This document shows, in pieces, positions 29,827 through 37,893 of a stretch of 64,000 bases of DNA. The stretch is from Natrinema zhouii. GTDB taxonomy: Archaea > Halobacteriota > Halobacteria > Halobacteriales > Natrialbaceae. The notes below the pieces were generated by a model that searched no databases, had not been told where the DNA came from, and worked only from the letters and a program-made list of their open reading frames with translations. The stretch spans positions 1,922,001-1,986,000 of the forward strand of contig NZ_CP059154.1 of assembly GCF_013456555.2 (NCBI RefSeq). The letters run 5' to 3'. The translations under genes were made by a program, and so were the position numbers. How positions within the stretch are numbered: position 1 is the stretch's first letter; each line of letters opens with the position of its first letter.

Positions 29827-31530
29827 TCACGACGGACTGTCGTCCGATTCGGCGTGATCGGCGGGTGGGGACAGGACCGGAACGTCGACAGTGACGACCG
29901 AACCGGTCGGATCGTCCGTCTCGAACGTCACCTCACCGCCGGCGATTTCGGTCCCCCACTTGGCTAACCAGAGCCCGAGACCGCTGCCGTGTTCCAGCGG
30001 GGTTTCCGTTCCGCGCTCCAGAATAGACCGTTCGTAGTCCTCGATCCCGGATCCGTTATCCGCGATACGTATCTGTACCCGATCGCCGTCCGATTCGACC
30101 GTGACTCGAACGGACGGGTTCGGACCCGTGTTGTGCTCGATACCGTTTTCGATGAGGTTCACGAACACGGGCTCGAGGACGCTGGCGACGAAGAGATCGA
30201 CCGAGGCCGGCTCACGGTCGATGCGAGCGTTCGGATACTCCTCGCTGACGGTCGCGATTCCGTCCGCGAGGAGCGACTCGAGCGGGACGGCTTCAATCGA
30301 GTCCCGCCCTCGTTCGAAGACGTCGATGATTTCGCGGGCTTTGACCCCCAGTTCTTCGATTCGTCGCGCGCTCGCCGTGATCTCGTCAGCAGCGCCCTGA
30401 TCGTCCTCGTCCGCGAGTAACTCGGCGTAGCTGCTGATGACGTTCGTTTCCGTCCGGATGTTGTGTCGGAAGACGCGATTCAGGACTTCGTGGCGCTGTT
30501 GCTGTCGGACGTGTTCGCTGATATCGTGAAACGTGATGACGTGGCCGATCGTCCGATCGTGGATGTCGGTAATGGCGGTCGCCGTCACGTCGTACAGCCG
30601 GCCGTCGTGCGGGCTCTGGAACGAGCTCCCCACTGCGACCGACCCGTCCGTCGGGAGCAGCAAGTCGTCGGGAACGATCTCCTGAAGCGGCCTGCCGAGC
30701 ACGTGACGGGGTTCGGTTCCCAGGACGTCCGAGCCAGCGTCGTTGATTTCGACGATGTAGTCGTGGCTGTCGGTAACGATGGCACCGTCCGGCATCCGCT
30801 CGAAGAGCAATCGGCGTGCGCGCGGGTTCGGCGACGGACTCTTCCCGAAGAGCTGAAAGCGCGTGAGTGCGCCGAGACAGGCGACGCCGGAGATCGAAAA
30901 CGCGACCGGTGTGGGGTCGAGACCCGTGACCGGGATGGCACCCACGAGAAAGAGGATATTGCTCACCCAGGGTGCCAGGATCGCGACGAGAAGTGCGGCG
31001 CTTTGTCCCCTGAAGGGGAGTGAATCGTCCCGGATCAGTTCGATGAGCGGTACGGACCCGAGCAGTCCCAGCAGGTACGTGTAGGCGGTGATAATCCAGA
31101 ACCAGGGCCCGGGGGTCCGACTGAGCAACAGCATACCCTCCTCGCGAACCAGGCTCGAGTCGGTATAGAGCAGGGTACTGTCGGTCAGCGCGACGACGAC
31201 GGTGAGCACCGGAACGATCGAGAGGAGAGCAATGTAACGCGGCCGGACGTACCGGTCTCGGCCGGTGTACTCGAGCGAAAAGAGCACCCATCCGACCGGA
31301 ATGGCGACGACGCCGATCCACCTGAGGTTCGCCCAGAAGAGCTTCGCACCCAGCGTCGACGCCTCGATGTCGAAGATCAGGAGCGCTGACCACCAGCACT
31401 GTCCGGCGAGCAGAACGACGAGTGGCGCTGCGCCCGGCTCAGGTCGTTCCTGCCAGGCGATAAGCGCCGCTGTGGTTCCGATCGCAATGGTCGCAAGTAA
31501 TATTGCCGTCAGAATGGTAAGAGAGAACAC
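29827..31530 (-). CDS. Sensor histidine kinase with N-terminal 7TM domain and PAS domain
   Basis: A 567-residue membrane sensor. About residues 1-230 form seven hydrophobic helices of the His_kinase_N_7TM type. A PAS domain (about 235-345, MPDGAIVTDSHDYIVEINDAG) follows. The phospho-acceptor box is VFRHNIRTETNVISSY. The ATPase domain has the N box NLIENGIEHN, G1 DNGSGI and G2 GSGLGLWLAKWG. No receiver or response-regulator gene is adjacent, so its partner is elsewhere. The GTG at 31530 fits a TTAATATATAA box about 28 bp upstream on the minus strand. Confidence 0.93.
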   Translation of the reverse strand: MFSLTILTAILLATIAIGTTAALIAWQERPEPGAAPLVVLLAGQCWWSALLIFDIEASTLGAKLFWANLRWIGVVAIPVGWVLFSLEYTGRDRYVRPRYIALLSIVPVLTVVVALTDSTLLYTDSSLVREEGMLLLSRTPGPWFWIITAYTYLLGLLGSVPLIELIRDDSLPFRGQSAALLVAILAPWVSNILFLVGAIPVTGLDPTPVAFSISGVACLGALTRFQLFGKSPSPNPRARRLLFERMPDGAIVTDSHDYIVEINDAGSDVLGTEPRHVLGRPLQEIVPDDLLLPTDGSVAVGSSFQSPHDGRLYDVTATAITDIHDRTIGHVITFHDISEHVRQQQRHEVLNRVFRHNIRTETNVISSYAELLADEDDQGAADEITASARRIEELGVKAREIIDVFERGRDSIEAVPLESLLADGIATVSEEYPNARIDREPASVDLFVASVLEPVFVNLIENGIEHNTGPNPSVRVTVESDGDRVQIRIADNGSGIEDYERSILERGTETPLEHGSGLGLWLAKWGTEIAGGEVTFETDDPTGSVVTVDVPVLSPPADHAESDDSPS

Positions 31531-31614
31531 CAATACGCGATAAATGCGGCCGTTATATATTAAGCGTGCGGGAAAATCGTCCCATCGTGAAATATATTCG
31601 AGTTGTTAGGTAGA

Positions 31615-32556
31615 TCAGGGAGCGTGCACGATCAACAGGAGGACGGCGAAGACGACGAGGTACTCGCACTCGGCAGCCTTCGAGAGCAGGCGCTCGTTCT
31701 CGTACCGACCGACCAGCGACGTGATACCCAGCGAGTAGCCGATGCCAGCGAGCAGCGCGAGCCCCAGTACAGGAGGCAGGTTCCCGGTGTGAACCACGAT
31801 CGCCACGAGTCCGGCCGTACAGCAGTCGATCCCGGAGAGAATCCAGCGCGTCCGGTCCACGCCGAAAACGACCGGAATCGTCAGCACACCGATCGCTCGG
31901 TCGCCGTCAATGTCGCGGACGTTCGGAATCTCCGTGTTCGTGAACACCCGGAGGAAGAAGTACGCGAAGACGACCAGCGCCGGGATCGTTATGGAGCTAC
32001 CGGCGAACGCGAGCGGGAGAAAGGTCAACGTCACTGCCCACGCGAACGCGACCATGATCGTGTTGACGAGGAAGACGTCTTTCAACCGCCGGACGCGCGC
32101 GCCGGTATTGGGGATCCAGTCCGTAGCATAGCATACCCAGAACGCCCCCGGAAGCAGGGTGATCGCGAGTGCGGCCGGGCCACCGAGCACGGAGAGCGTG
32201 ACGGCGAGTCCGTACGCGACCGACGCCAGCACGGAGAGCAGGTCTCGATATCGGTTGACGAACGCTGCTTGCTCAGGGTTCGACACCGCGTCGGTATCGG
32301 CGTCTGCGAGCCGGTCGTTGGTATAGACGGCGAAGACGACCAGCCCGACGACGACCGCCGCCGGACTCGGCGGCAACGAGAGGAGTGTCGAAACGATGAC
32401 CACCTCGGCCATCGCGATCAGCGACAGATACACCGAACTGTACACCAGTGCGTTCCAGGCTCGGCCTGTGATCGGGGGGAGTTGGGCGAACAACGTGTTG
32501 AGTCGCACTGCCGTCGTACTACCCTCGTCAGCGAGCGTGTGATTTTTTCGTACCAT
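31615..32556 (-). CDS. UbiA-family prenyltransferase
   Basis: A 313-residue polytopic membrane protein with about eight or nine helices. The two prenyl-diphosphate binding motifs are present as NDRLADADTD (NDxxDxxxD) and NVRDIDGDRAIG (DxxxD). These place it among UbiA enzymes that move isoprenoid chains onto aromatic, glycerol-phosphate or carotenoid acceptors. No carotenoid or quinone gene is adjacent, so the acceptor is unknown. Confidence 0.9.
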   Translation of the reverse strand: MVRKNHTLADEGSTTAVRLNTLFAQLPPITGRAWNALVYSSVYLSLIAMAEVVIVSTLLSLPPSPAAVVVGLVVFAVYTNDRLADADTDAVSNPEQAAFVNRYRDLLSVLASVAYGLAVTLSVLGGPAALAITLLPGAFWVCYATDWIPNTGARVRRLKDVFLVNTIMVAFAWAVTLTFLPLAFAGSSITIPALVVFAYFFLRVFTNTEIPNVRDIDGDRAIGVLTIPVVFGVDRTRWILSGIDCCTAGLVAIVVHTGNLPPVLGLALLAGIGYSLGITSLVGRYENERLLSKAAECEYLVVFAVLLLIVHAP

Positions 32557-33055
32557 AGTTACGTTTGACTTGAGAGCGACCAGTTCCGGCCGCTCTGTAC
32601 CAAATATGTCGCCAGTACTGACCGATGTAAGTATGGGTTACAGCCAGATTACATGACCACTTACAGGCCGGCTACGTATCGATCAGTCGCGGACCAAACC
32701 GGAGCCGACACGGAGAAACACGCCATATTGTTCTGGCGAGCTGGTGCGGTGGGCGATGGACAATCGTCGGTCCGATCCGAACACGAGAACCGTACTGAAC
32801 GCAAGATTTTTCGCCTCTCGTCGAGAGTCGGCACGTATGGCACCCGAATCCCACGAAATCGGTGTCGGCACCCAATCAATACACCAGCGGTCGGGATTCG
32901 GCTTCTTCTTCGTCCGGTGACTCCAGGCCGGTGGATCCGCGAGCGCACATCTCGGGTGCTCGAGGCGAAACCGACCGTCCCACTCCCCGTCGGGGGACGT
33001 CCCGAGCAGTATCGGAACCGCTAACTGACCGACACGCAGCCATCCAAACAAGCGA
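32557..33055 (+). promoter_or_regulatory. pheST leader region
   Basis: The first 250 bp hold the divergent UbiA promoter and no credible gene. At 32805-32811 GATTTTT is a TATA-like element about 26-32 bp before the leader-peptide ATG at 32837. After the leader peptide stop (32920) come 135 nt able to fold: CCGG/CCGG at 32914 and 32927; CTCGGG (32951) with CCCGAG (33001) enclosing CGTCCC/GGGACG (32975-33000, with an alternative inner CCCC-GTC-GGGG hairpin). No Shine-Dalgarno sequence precedes pheS. Longer frames in other phases here look spurious. Confidence 0.55.
32837..32920 (+). CDS. Phe-rich 27-residue ORF, candidate pheST leader peptide
   Basis: ATG at 32837 opens a 27-codon frame ending SGFGFFFVR and TGA. 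Four of its last seven codons are Phe (all TTC), and it lies 135 nt upstream of pheS on the same strand. Its ATG sits about 26 nt after a TATA-like GATTTTT, so it would be the first codon of a leaderless mRNA. The only amino acid enriched in it is the substrate of the operon's product. In Escherichia coli, pheST is controlled by a Phe-rich leader peptide through attenuation. The parallel is my inference; nothing in the sequence proves translation. Confidence 0.65.
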   Translation: MAPESHEIGVGTQSIHQRSGFGFFFVR

Positions 33056-34582
33056 ATGCAACTTCCAGCACAACAGGTCGCGGTCTTGGAGGCCGCGAGT
33101 ACGGACGAGGCAACGTCCGTCGACGCCCTCGCCGCGGCGACCGACCTCCCGCCCGAAACCGTCACCGGAGCGGTCTTCGAACTCGAGGACCGGGGACTGG
33201 TCGCCGTCAGCGAACGCGTCGACGAAACGGTCGCGCTCACCGACGAGGGACGCGACTACGTCACCGACGGGCTGCCCGAGATCCGGCTCTACGAGGCCGC
33301 ACTCGAGGCCGGAGCCGACGCCGATCCCGTCTCGATGGGGCAGGTCATCGGCGCATCAGGGCTCGAGGGCGGCGCGGTCGATATCGCGCTTTCGAACTAC
33401 GCTCGCAAGGGGTACGGCACGATCGACAGCGGCGAGATCACCGCCGATGCTGATGCGGATCCGGACGCTGACGCGGAGGCGAACGCGCTCGAGGCGCTTT
33501 CCGACGTCGACGACGCGCCGGTCGACAGCGTCGGCGTGGATGCGGAGACGCTCGAGTCGCTCGAACGCCGCGGGCTACTCGAGCGCCGCGAGTCGACGGT
33601 TCGCGAGGTGACGCTGACGGAGCGGGCCGTCACCGAACTGATGGCGGGAATCGAGACGAGCGAGACGGTCGGCCAGGTCACCCCGGAACTGCTCACCAGC
33701 GGCGAGTGGGAGGACGTCGAGTTTTCGGAGTACAACGTCGAGGCCGACGCCGAGCGCTTCGACGGCGGCAAGGTCCACATCCTGCGCCAGACCGCCGAGC
33801 GCGTCAAGGACGTCCTCGTCGGCATGGGCTTCCAGGAGATGGAAGGCCCCCACGTCGACGCGGACTTCTGGATCAACGACTGCCTGTTCATGCCCCAGGA
33901 CCATCCCGCCCGCACGCACTGGGACCGGTTCGCGCTCGAGCGGCCGGCCCACATCGACGAGCTGCCGGAGGACCTCGTCGAGCGCGTCGAGCGCGCTCAC
34001 AGGGAAGGCGTCGGCGAGGACGGCGAGGGCTATCACTCCCCCTGGGACGAGGACTTCGCCCGGGCGCTCGCGCTGCGCGGGCACACCACCTCGCTGTCGA
34101 CCCGCTACCTCTCGGGCGAGGAGGTCGGCGAACTCGAGCCGCCACAGCGGTACTTCAGCGTCGAGAAAGTGTATCGGAACGACACACTCGACCCGACGCA
34201 CTTGCTCGAGTTCTTCCAGATCGAGGGCTGGGTGATGGCCGAGGACCTCTCGGTGCGCGATCTGATGGGCACCTTCGAGGAGTTCTACGCCCAGTTCGGG
34301 ATCACGGACATCCAGTTCAAGCCCCATTACAACCCCTATACGGAGCCGAGTTTCGAGCTGTTCGGCACCCACCCGACGACGGGCGAACTCGTCGAGATCG
34401 GCAACTCGGGGATCTTCCGCGAGGAGATGCTCGAGCCCCTCGGCGTGGAGTGCGACGTGATGGCATGGGGACTGGCCCTGGAGCGACTGCTCATGCTGAT
34501 GTACGGCTTCGAGGACATCCGGGACATCCACGGTACCCTGTGTGACCTCGACCTGCTGCGCGAAACGGAGGTGACCTACTGA
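33056..34582 (+). CDS. pheS: Phenylalanine--tRNA ligase alpha subunit
   Basis: A 508-residue class II synthetase subunit of archaeal/eukaryotic type. The N-terminal 200 residues form winged-helix-like tRNA-binding domains (VDALAAATDLPPETVTGAVF). The catalytic core has motif 2 near QRYFSVEKVYRNDTLDPTHL and motif 3 in VMAWGLALERLLML. FQIEGWVMAEDL and PSFELFG are PheRS-specific. An acidic Asp/Ala insert (about residues 128-145) is haloarchaeal in character. Its stop overlaps the pheT start by one base. Confidence 0.97.
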   Translation: MQLPAQQVAVLEAASTDEATSVDALAAATDLPPETVTGAVFELEDRGLVAVSERVDETVALTDEGRDYVTDGLPEIRLYEAALEAGADADPVSMGQVIGASGLEGGAVDIALSNYARKGYGTIDSGEITADADADPDADAEANALEALSDVDDAPVDSVGVDAETLESLERRGLLERRESTVREVTLTERAVTELMAGIETSETVGQVTPELLTSGEWEDVEFSEYNVEADAERFDGGKVHILRQTAERVKDVLVGMGFQEMEGPHVDADFWINDCLFMPQDHPARTHWDRFALERPAHIDELPEDLVERVERAHREGVGEDGEGYHSPWDEDFARALALRGHTTSLSTRYLSGEEVGELEPPQRYFSVEKVYRNDTLDPTHLLEFFQIEGWVMAEDLSVRDLMGTFEEFYAQFGITDIQFKPHYNPYTEPSFELFGTHPTTGELVEIGNSGIFREEMLEPLGVECDVMAWGLALERLLMLMYGFEDIRDIHGTLCDLDLLRETEVTY

Positions 34583-36345
34583 TGCCCACTGTCGATATCG
34601 ACCCCGACGAACTGCGGACCCTGACCGGTCACGACGAAAAGAGCGACGACGACCTGATCGACGATCTGTTCGGCCTCGGCCTCGAGTTCGAGGGCCGCAC
34701 GGAGGACGGCGAGTTCGAACTCGAGTTCGCACCGGACCGGCTCGATCGGCTCTCCGTCGAGGGCGTCGCCCGCTCGATGCGATACCAGTACGGCGACGCG
34801 CGGGGGGTCCACGTCCCCTCGCCGAACTCGCCGGAGTGGACGATCGAAGTCGAGGAGTCGGTCCCCGACGAGCGGCCGTACGTCACGGGCGCGGTCGTCC
34901 GCGACGTCGAGCTGGACGAGGAAGCCCTCGAGTCCCTCATTCAGCTGCAGGAAAAGCTCCACGCGACGATGGGGCGCAAGCGCGCGAAGGGCGCGATCGG
35001 GATTCACGATCTGACGATGCTGAAGGGGACCGCTGCAACGGAGGGCAACCCGACCATCCAGTACGTCGGCGTCGAACCCGACGAGGACCGGTTCGTGCCG
35101 CTCGATTCCGATCAGGAGATGACGCCGGCCGACGTGCTCGAGGAGCACCAGACCGGCCGGACCTACGCCGATCTGGTCAGCGAGTACGAGCGGTATCCGG
35201 CGATCTACGACAGTATCGGGCTGTTCTCGTTCCCGCCGGTCATCAACGGCCGCCGCACCGAGGTCTCGACGGACTCGCGGGACCTGTTCGTCGAGATGAC
35301 GGGCACCGACCAGTGGACGATCGACAAGATGCTGAACATCGTCTGCTACGCGCTGTCGGCTCGCGGGGCCACTCTCGAGGAAGTTCGGGTCGAGTATCCC
35401 GACAGCGAGTCCGCGAACGCGGACTCGAACGGGAGCCGGACTGCGTCCGGCGGGCGCGATCTAGTGCGTCCGGACCTCTCGATGAAGACGAAGACGGTCG
35501 CCCACGACCGCATCGAGACGATCCTCGGAATCGGACTCGATCCCGACGAAGTGATCGACCTCGCCGAGCGGTCGGGGCTCAAGGCCGAAAAGAAAGAAAG
35601 CGATGCGGGTGACCTCGTCTACGAGGTGACGATCCCGCCCTACCGCGTCGACGTGCTCCACCCGCTGGACGTCATCGACGACCTCGGGCGGGCCTACGGC
35701 TTCAACGAACTCGAGCCCCGGTATCCCGACGTGGGGACCGTCGGTGGCCGCCACGAGCGCTCTCGACTCGAGAACGCCGCCAGAACCCAGCTCGTCGGAT
35801 TGGGCTTCGAGGACCTGCTGAACTTCCACATGATCAGCGAGGGTGAGAACTTCGATCGGCTCGATATTGCGCCAAACGAAGACGTCTACGGGGCCAGCGA
35901 GCCCGCGACGATCAAAGAGCCCTACAGCGAGGACTTCACCATGCTCCGGACCTGGGTCATGCCCTCGCTGTTGATGGTCCTCGAGCGAAACACTCACCGA
36001 TCCTACCCGCAGAATCTCGCCGAGATCGGCTTCGCCGCCGAAGTCGACGAGAGAGAGAACACCGGCGTCGCGGAGGGCCGCCGCGTCGGAGCCGTCCTCG
36101 CGAGCCACGAGTCCGGCTACGAGGACGCCAAGGCCCGACTCCAGACGCTCGCCCGCAACTTCGACGTCGACCTCGAGACGCCGCCGACCGACCACCCGAC
36201 CTTCATTTCGGGTCGAACCGCGGCGGTCGTCATCGACGGCGAGGAAATCGGCGTGATCGGCGAGGTTCATCCGAAGGTGCTCGTCGAGCACGACCTCGAG
36301 GTGCCGGTGTCGGCGTTCGAGTTCGATCTCGAGGCGCTCCGGTAG
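34582..36345 (+). CDS. pheT: Phenylalanine--tRNA ligase beta subunit
   Basis: A 587-residue beta subunit. B3/B4 editing-like segments (FPPVINGRRTEVS), the B5 domain (about 330-400; IPPYRVDVLHPLDVIDDL) and the catalytic-like core (NFHMISEGENFD, LRTWVMPSLLMVLERN) are in the expected order. ATGA-type coupling to pheS (TGATG) indicates a heterotetramer made from one mRNA. The last codons, AFEFDLEALR-stop, are repeated at 36446-36478 beyond a small palindromic element, with synonymous differences. Confidence 0.97.
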   Translation: MPTVDIDPDELRTLTGHDEKSDDDLIDDLFGLGLEFEGRTEDGEFELEFAPDRLDRLSVEGVARSMRYQYGDARGVHVPSPNSPEWTIEVEESVPDERPYVTGAVVRDVELDEEALESLIQLQEKLHATMGRKRAKGAIGIHDLTMLKGTAATEGNPTIQYVGVEPDEDRFVPLDSDQEMTPADVLEEHQTGRTYADLVSEYERYPAIYDSIGLFSFPPVINGRRTEVSTDSRDLFVEMTGTDQWTIDKMLNIVCYALSARGATLEEVRVEYPDSESANADSNGSRTASGGRDLVRPDLSMKTKTVAHDRIETILGIGLDPDEVIDLAERSGLKAEKKESDAGDLVYEVTIPPYRVDVLHPLDVIDDLGRAYGFNELEPRYPDVGTVGGRHERSRLENAARTQLVGLGFEDLLNFHMISEGENFDRLDIAPNEDVYGASEPATIKEPYSEDFTMLRTWVMPSLLMVLERNTHRSYPQNLAEIGFAAEVDERENTGVAEGRRVGAVLASHESGYEDAKARLQTLARNFDVDLETPPTDHPTFISGRTAAVVIDGEEIGVIGEVHPKVLVEHDLEVPVSAFEFDLEALR

Positions 36346-36708
36346 GGCCGCGAGCGAAGCGAGCGGTTCTTTTTTGGTCCAGATTTTTTGCGTGAGCGGT
36401 GGTGAGCATCGCGAGCCACCCGAACGGAAAAAAGGTGGGTGCACGGCCTTCGAGTTCGATCTCGAGGCGCTGCGCTAATCGGCTCGAGTCGAGAGGCAAT
36501 CGAGTTTTCTCGAGTTCGAGAGGTAGTCTGCGGTCGCGGTCCAGCGTGTTGTACCGCGAGCGACCGAATGCGCGGCGCGAAGCGCCGCGAAAAGACGAGC
36601 GGCCAACGGCCGCGAGTCAGGGAGCGAGCGGCTCTTTTTGGTCCAGATTTTTGCGCCGAGCGGTTCGCTCGCGGAGCGAGCGAATCCCGAGGCGTAAAAA
36701 GGTGGGTT
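36346..36708. repeat. pheT 3' flank: two palindromic elements and a duplicated pheT end
   Basis: Two related elements lie at 36361-36440 and 36626-36707. Both run GAGCGG-YTCTTTTT-GGTCCAGATTTTTTGCG, then a palindromic middle, then AAAAAGGTGGGT. Between them, 36446-36478 re-encodes AFEFDLEALR-stop; 23 bases (36449-36471) are identical to the true pheT end at 36316-36338. Perfect hairpins occur at 36571-36589 (8 bp, GAA loop) and 36664-36684 (9 bp, GGA loop). The right element ends directly at the stop codon of the minus-strand gene at 36709. No gene is present. Confidence 0.8.
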
Positions 36709-36906
36709 CTAGAATTCGTGTTCGACGTCGTCTTCGTCGGCTTTCTGGATGATTATTTTGCCGTCCCGGACTCGGACGAAGACCTCGTCGCCGATATCCA
36801 TGCCCGCGACCTCGAGTTCGTCTTCGTGGAGGTTGAGGTGGACGTTGTGGTAGTTACCGTCGTCGTCTTTCGCACCGCTTGGACTCAGCTTCTTTTTCCG
36901 TACCAT
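36709..36906 (-). CDS. Small basic/acidic conserved protein, AbrB-like fold suspected
   Basis: A 65-residue protein: a basic start (MVRKKKLSPSGAKDDDG), an amphipathic centre (NVHLNLHEDELEVAGMDIGDEVFVRVRDGKIIIQKA) and an acidic end. The beta-hairpin pattern with GDEVFVRVRDGKIIIQKA resembles SpoVT/AbrB swapped-hairpin DNA-binding domains. It is well conserved among haloarchaea. CTTAAGTATA on the minus strand, about 30-35 bp before the ATG, is a likely TATA box. DNA binding is inference. Confidence 0.75.
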   Translation of the reverse strand: MVRKKKLSPSGAKDDDGNYHNVHLNLHEDELEVAGMDIGDEVFVRVRDGKIIIQKADEDDVEHEF

Positions 36907-37102
36907 CGCGGGATTCTATTCCGAACTTCGCCGTAGGATATACTTAAGTGTTTTCGACGACCCAGTGCGTAACAAGGTCACGCACGCATCGGGAGAACAA
37001 CGACGAGACGGCGAACGGGTACTGGTCTAGAGATTGGGAAGAAGTGGTGTACGCTACTCACTTAAAGATACCGGCGCAGTCGGTCGGTTTTCGGGGGATA
37101 TC

Positions 37103-37145
37103 TTTATGTCGGATCGTGTGCTTGACTGACATGGAGGCGATAATC
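37103..37145 (+). promoter_or_regulatory. MC1 promoter and Shine-Dalgarno site
   Basis: TTTATG at 37103-37108 places the transcript start near 37130. GGAGG at 37133-37137 lies 8 nt before ATG 37146. This decides for the downstream start with a very short leader, instead of the ATG at 37131. Confidence 0.6.
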
Positions 37146-37454
37146 ATGGTACGCGAAGACGGTAAACGAAACTTTGCATTGCGCGAATCACCTGACGATG
37201 AGTCGAGTGTCTTCTCGGGTAACACACCCAGACAAGCGGCCCTCAAGGCGGCCCGACGGCTCGAGCCCGGCTCGAGCGAGGACGCGGCGGAACGCGTCGA
37301 GTTGAAACTACGAGAGAAGGGGACGGACAAGGTACACATCTACGACGGCTGGGCGTGGGAGGAGACGGCTCCCGACGACAAGCCCGACTGGATGCCCGAC
37401 GAGATCACGGAAGCGAACGTCTCGAAGAAGGGAATCGAGCACCTCGACGAGTAA
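37146..37454 (+). CDS. Non-histone chromosomal protein MC1
   Basis: A 102-residue DNA-bending chromatin protein. MVREDGKRNFALRE, SGNTPRQAALKAARRLEPG and DKVHIYDGWAWEE are hallmarks of MC1, a protein of methanogens and haloarchaea that binds and kinks DNA as a monomer. The C-terminal WMPDEITEANVSKKGIEHLDE is haloarchaeal. The start is chosen on the Shine-Dalgarno site just upstream. It is monocistronic. Confidence 0.94.
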   Translation: MVREDGKRNFALRESPDDESSVFSGNTPRQAALKAARRLEPGSSEDAAERVELKLREKGTDKVHIYDGWAWEETAPDDKPDWMPDEITEANVSKKGIEHLDE

Positions 37455-37893
37455 GCCGTCCGATCAGTAGTTTTCTCCGGTGTGCGATCGACCGAGAGCG
37501 GTGTCGCTCGGCCGGAGATGGCGCTACCGCGTACCGTGAGATGCCGACGAATCGGGTTCGGCGAAACAACCGAACGGACAATCACCTGAACCCAACATTG
37601 GTTTCGATCTTTTCATAATATTCGCAGAGAGGCACGATTGTCAGCGAACTAAAGGGCATAATACACGAGTTCTTTGTTAGAATACTGCCGTACAGTTGGT
37701 GATATTCTAATAAGAGAATTTATACGGTAGTTCCCGAACAGCTCAAGCGAAGCATGTGGAAGAACGTCGGACTATATCAGATAATACGGCACGAATTGGC
37801 TGGACAGTCGGGTATAAGGAGATCATTCAGCCGTAGTAAGGGGGTAGAGGCGAACAAATTAAAATGTTCTACGAATGGATTCGATCGAGGTGA
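37455..37893 (+). other. AT-rich 439-bp region upstream of the NarK-like gene
   Basis: Base composition drops well below that of neighbouring genes between about 37580 and 37870. A perfect 8-bp dyad TTAGAATA (37677-37684) and TATTCTAA (37703-37710) is followed by AATTTATACGG (37718-37728), a good TATA box; CTGCCGTA/TACGGTAG forms an overlapping dyad. The arrangement suggests a regulated promoter about 170 bp before the transporter. A 49-codon frame from 37754 overlaps the transporter start but has non-haloarchaeal codon use, so I do not call it. Confidence 0.5.

Noticed and set aside
32653..33024. A 123-codon plus-strand frame overlapping the pheST leader
   Set aside because: It is Arg/Pro-rich without protein-like pattern and lacks a promoter at its start; the short Phe-rich frame in another phase fits the context better.
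36346..36708. A possible CRISPR array in the repeated region after pheT
   Set aside because: There are only two related elements, unevenly spaced, with no regular spacers and no cas genes nearby.
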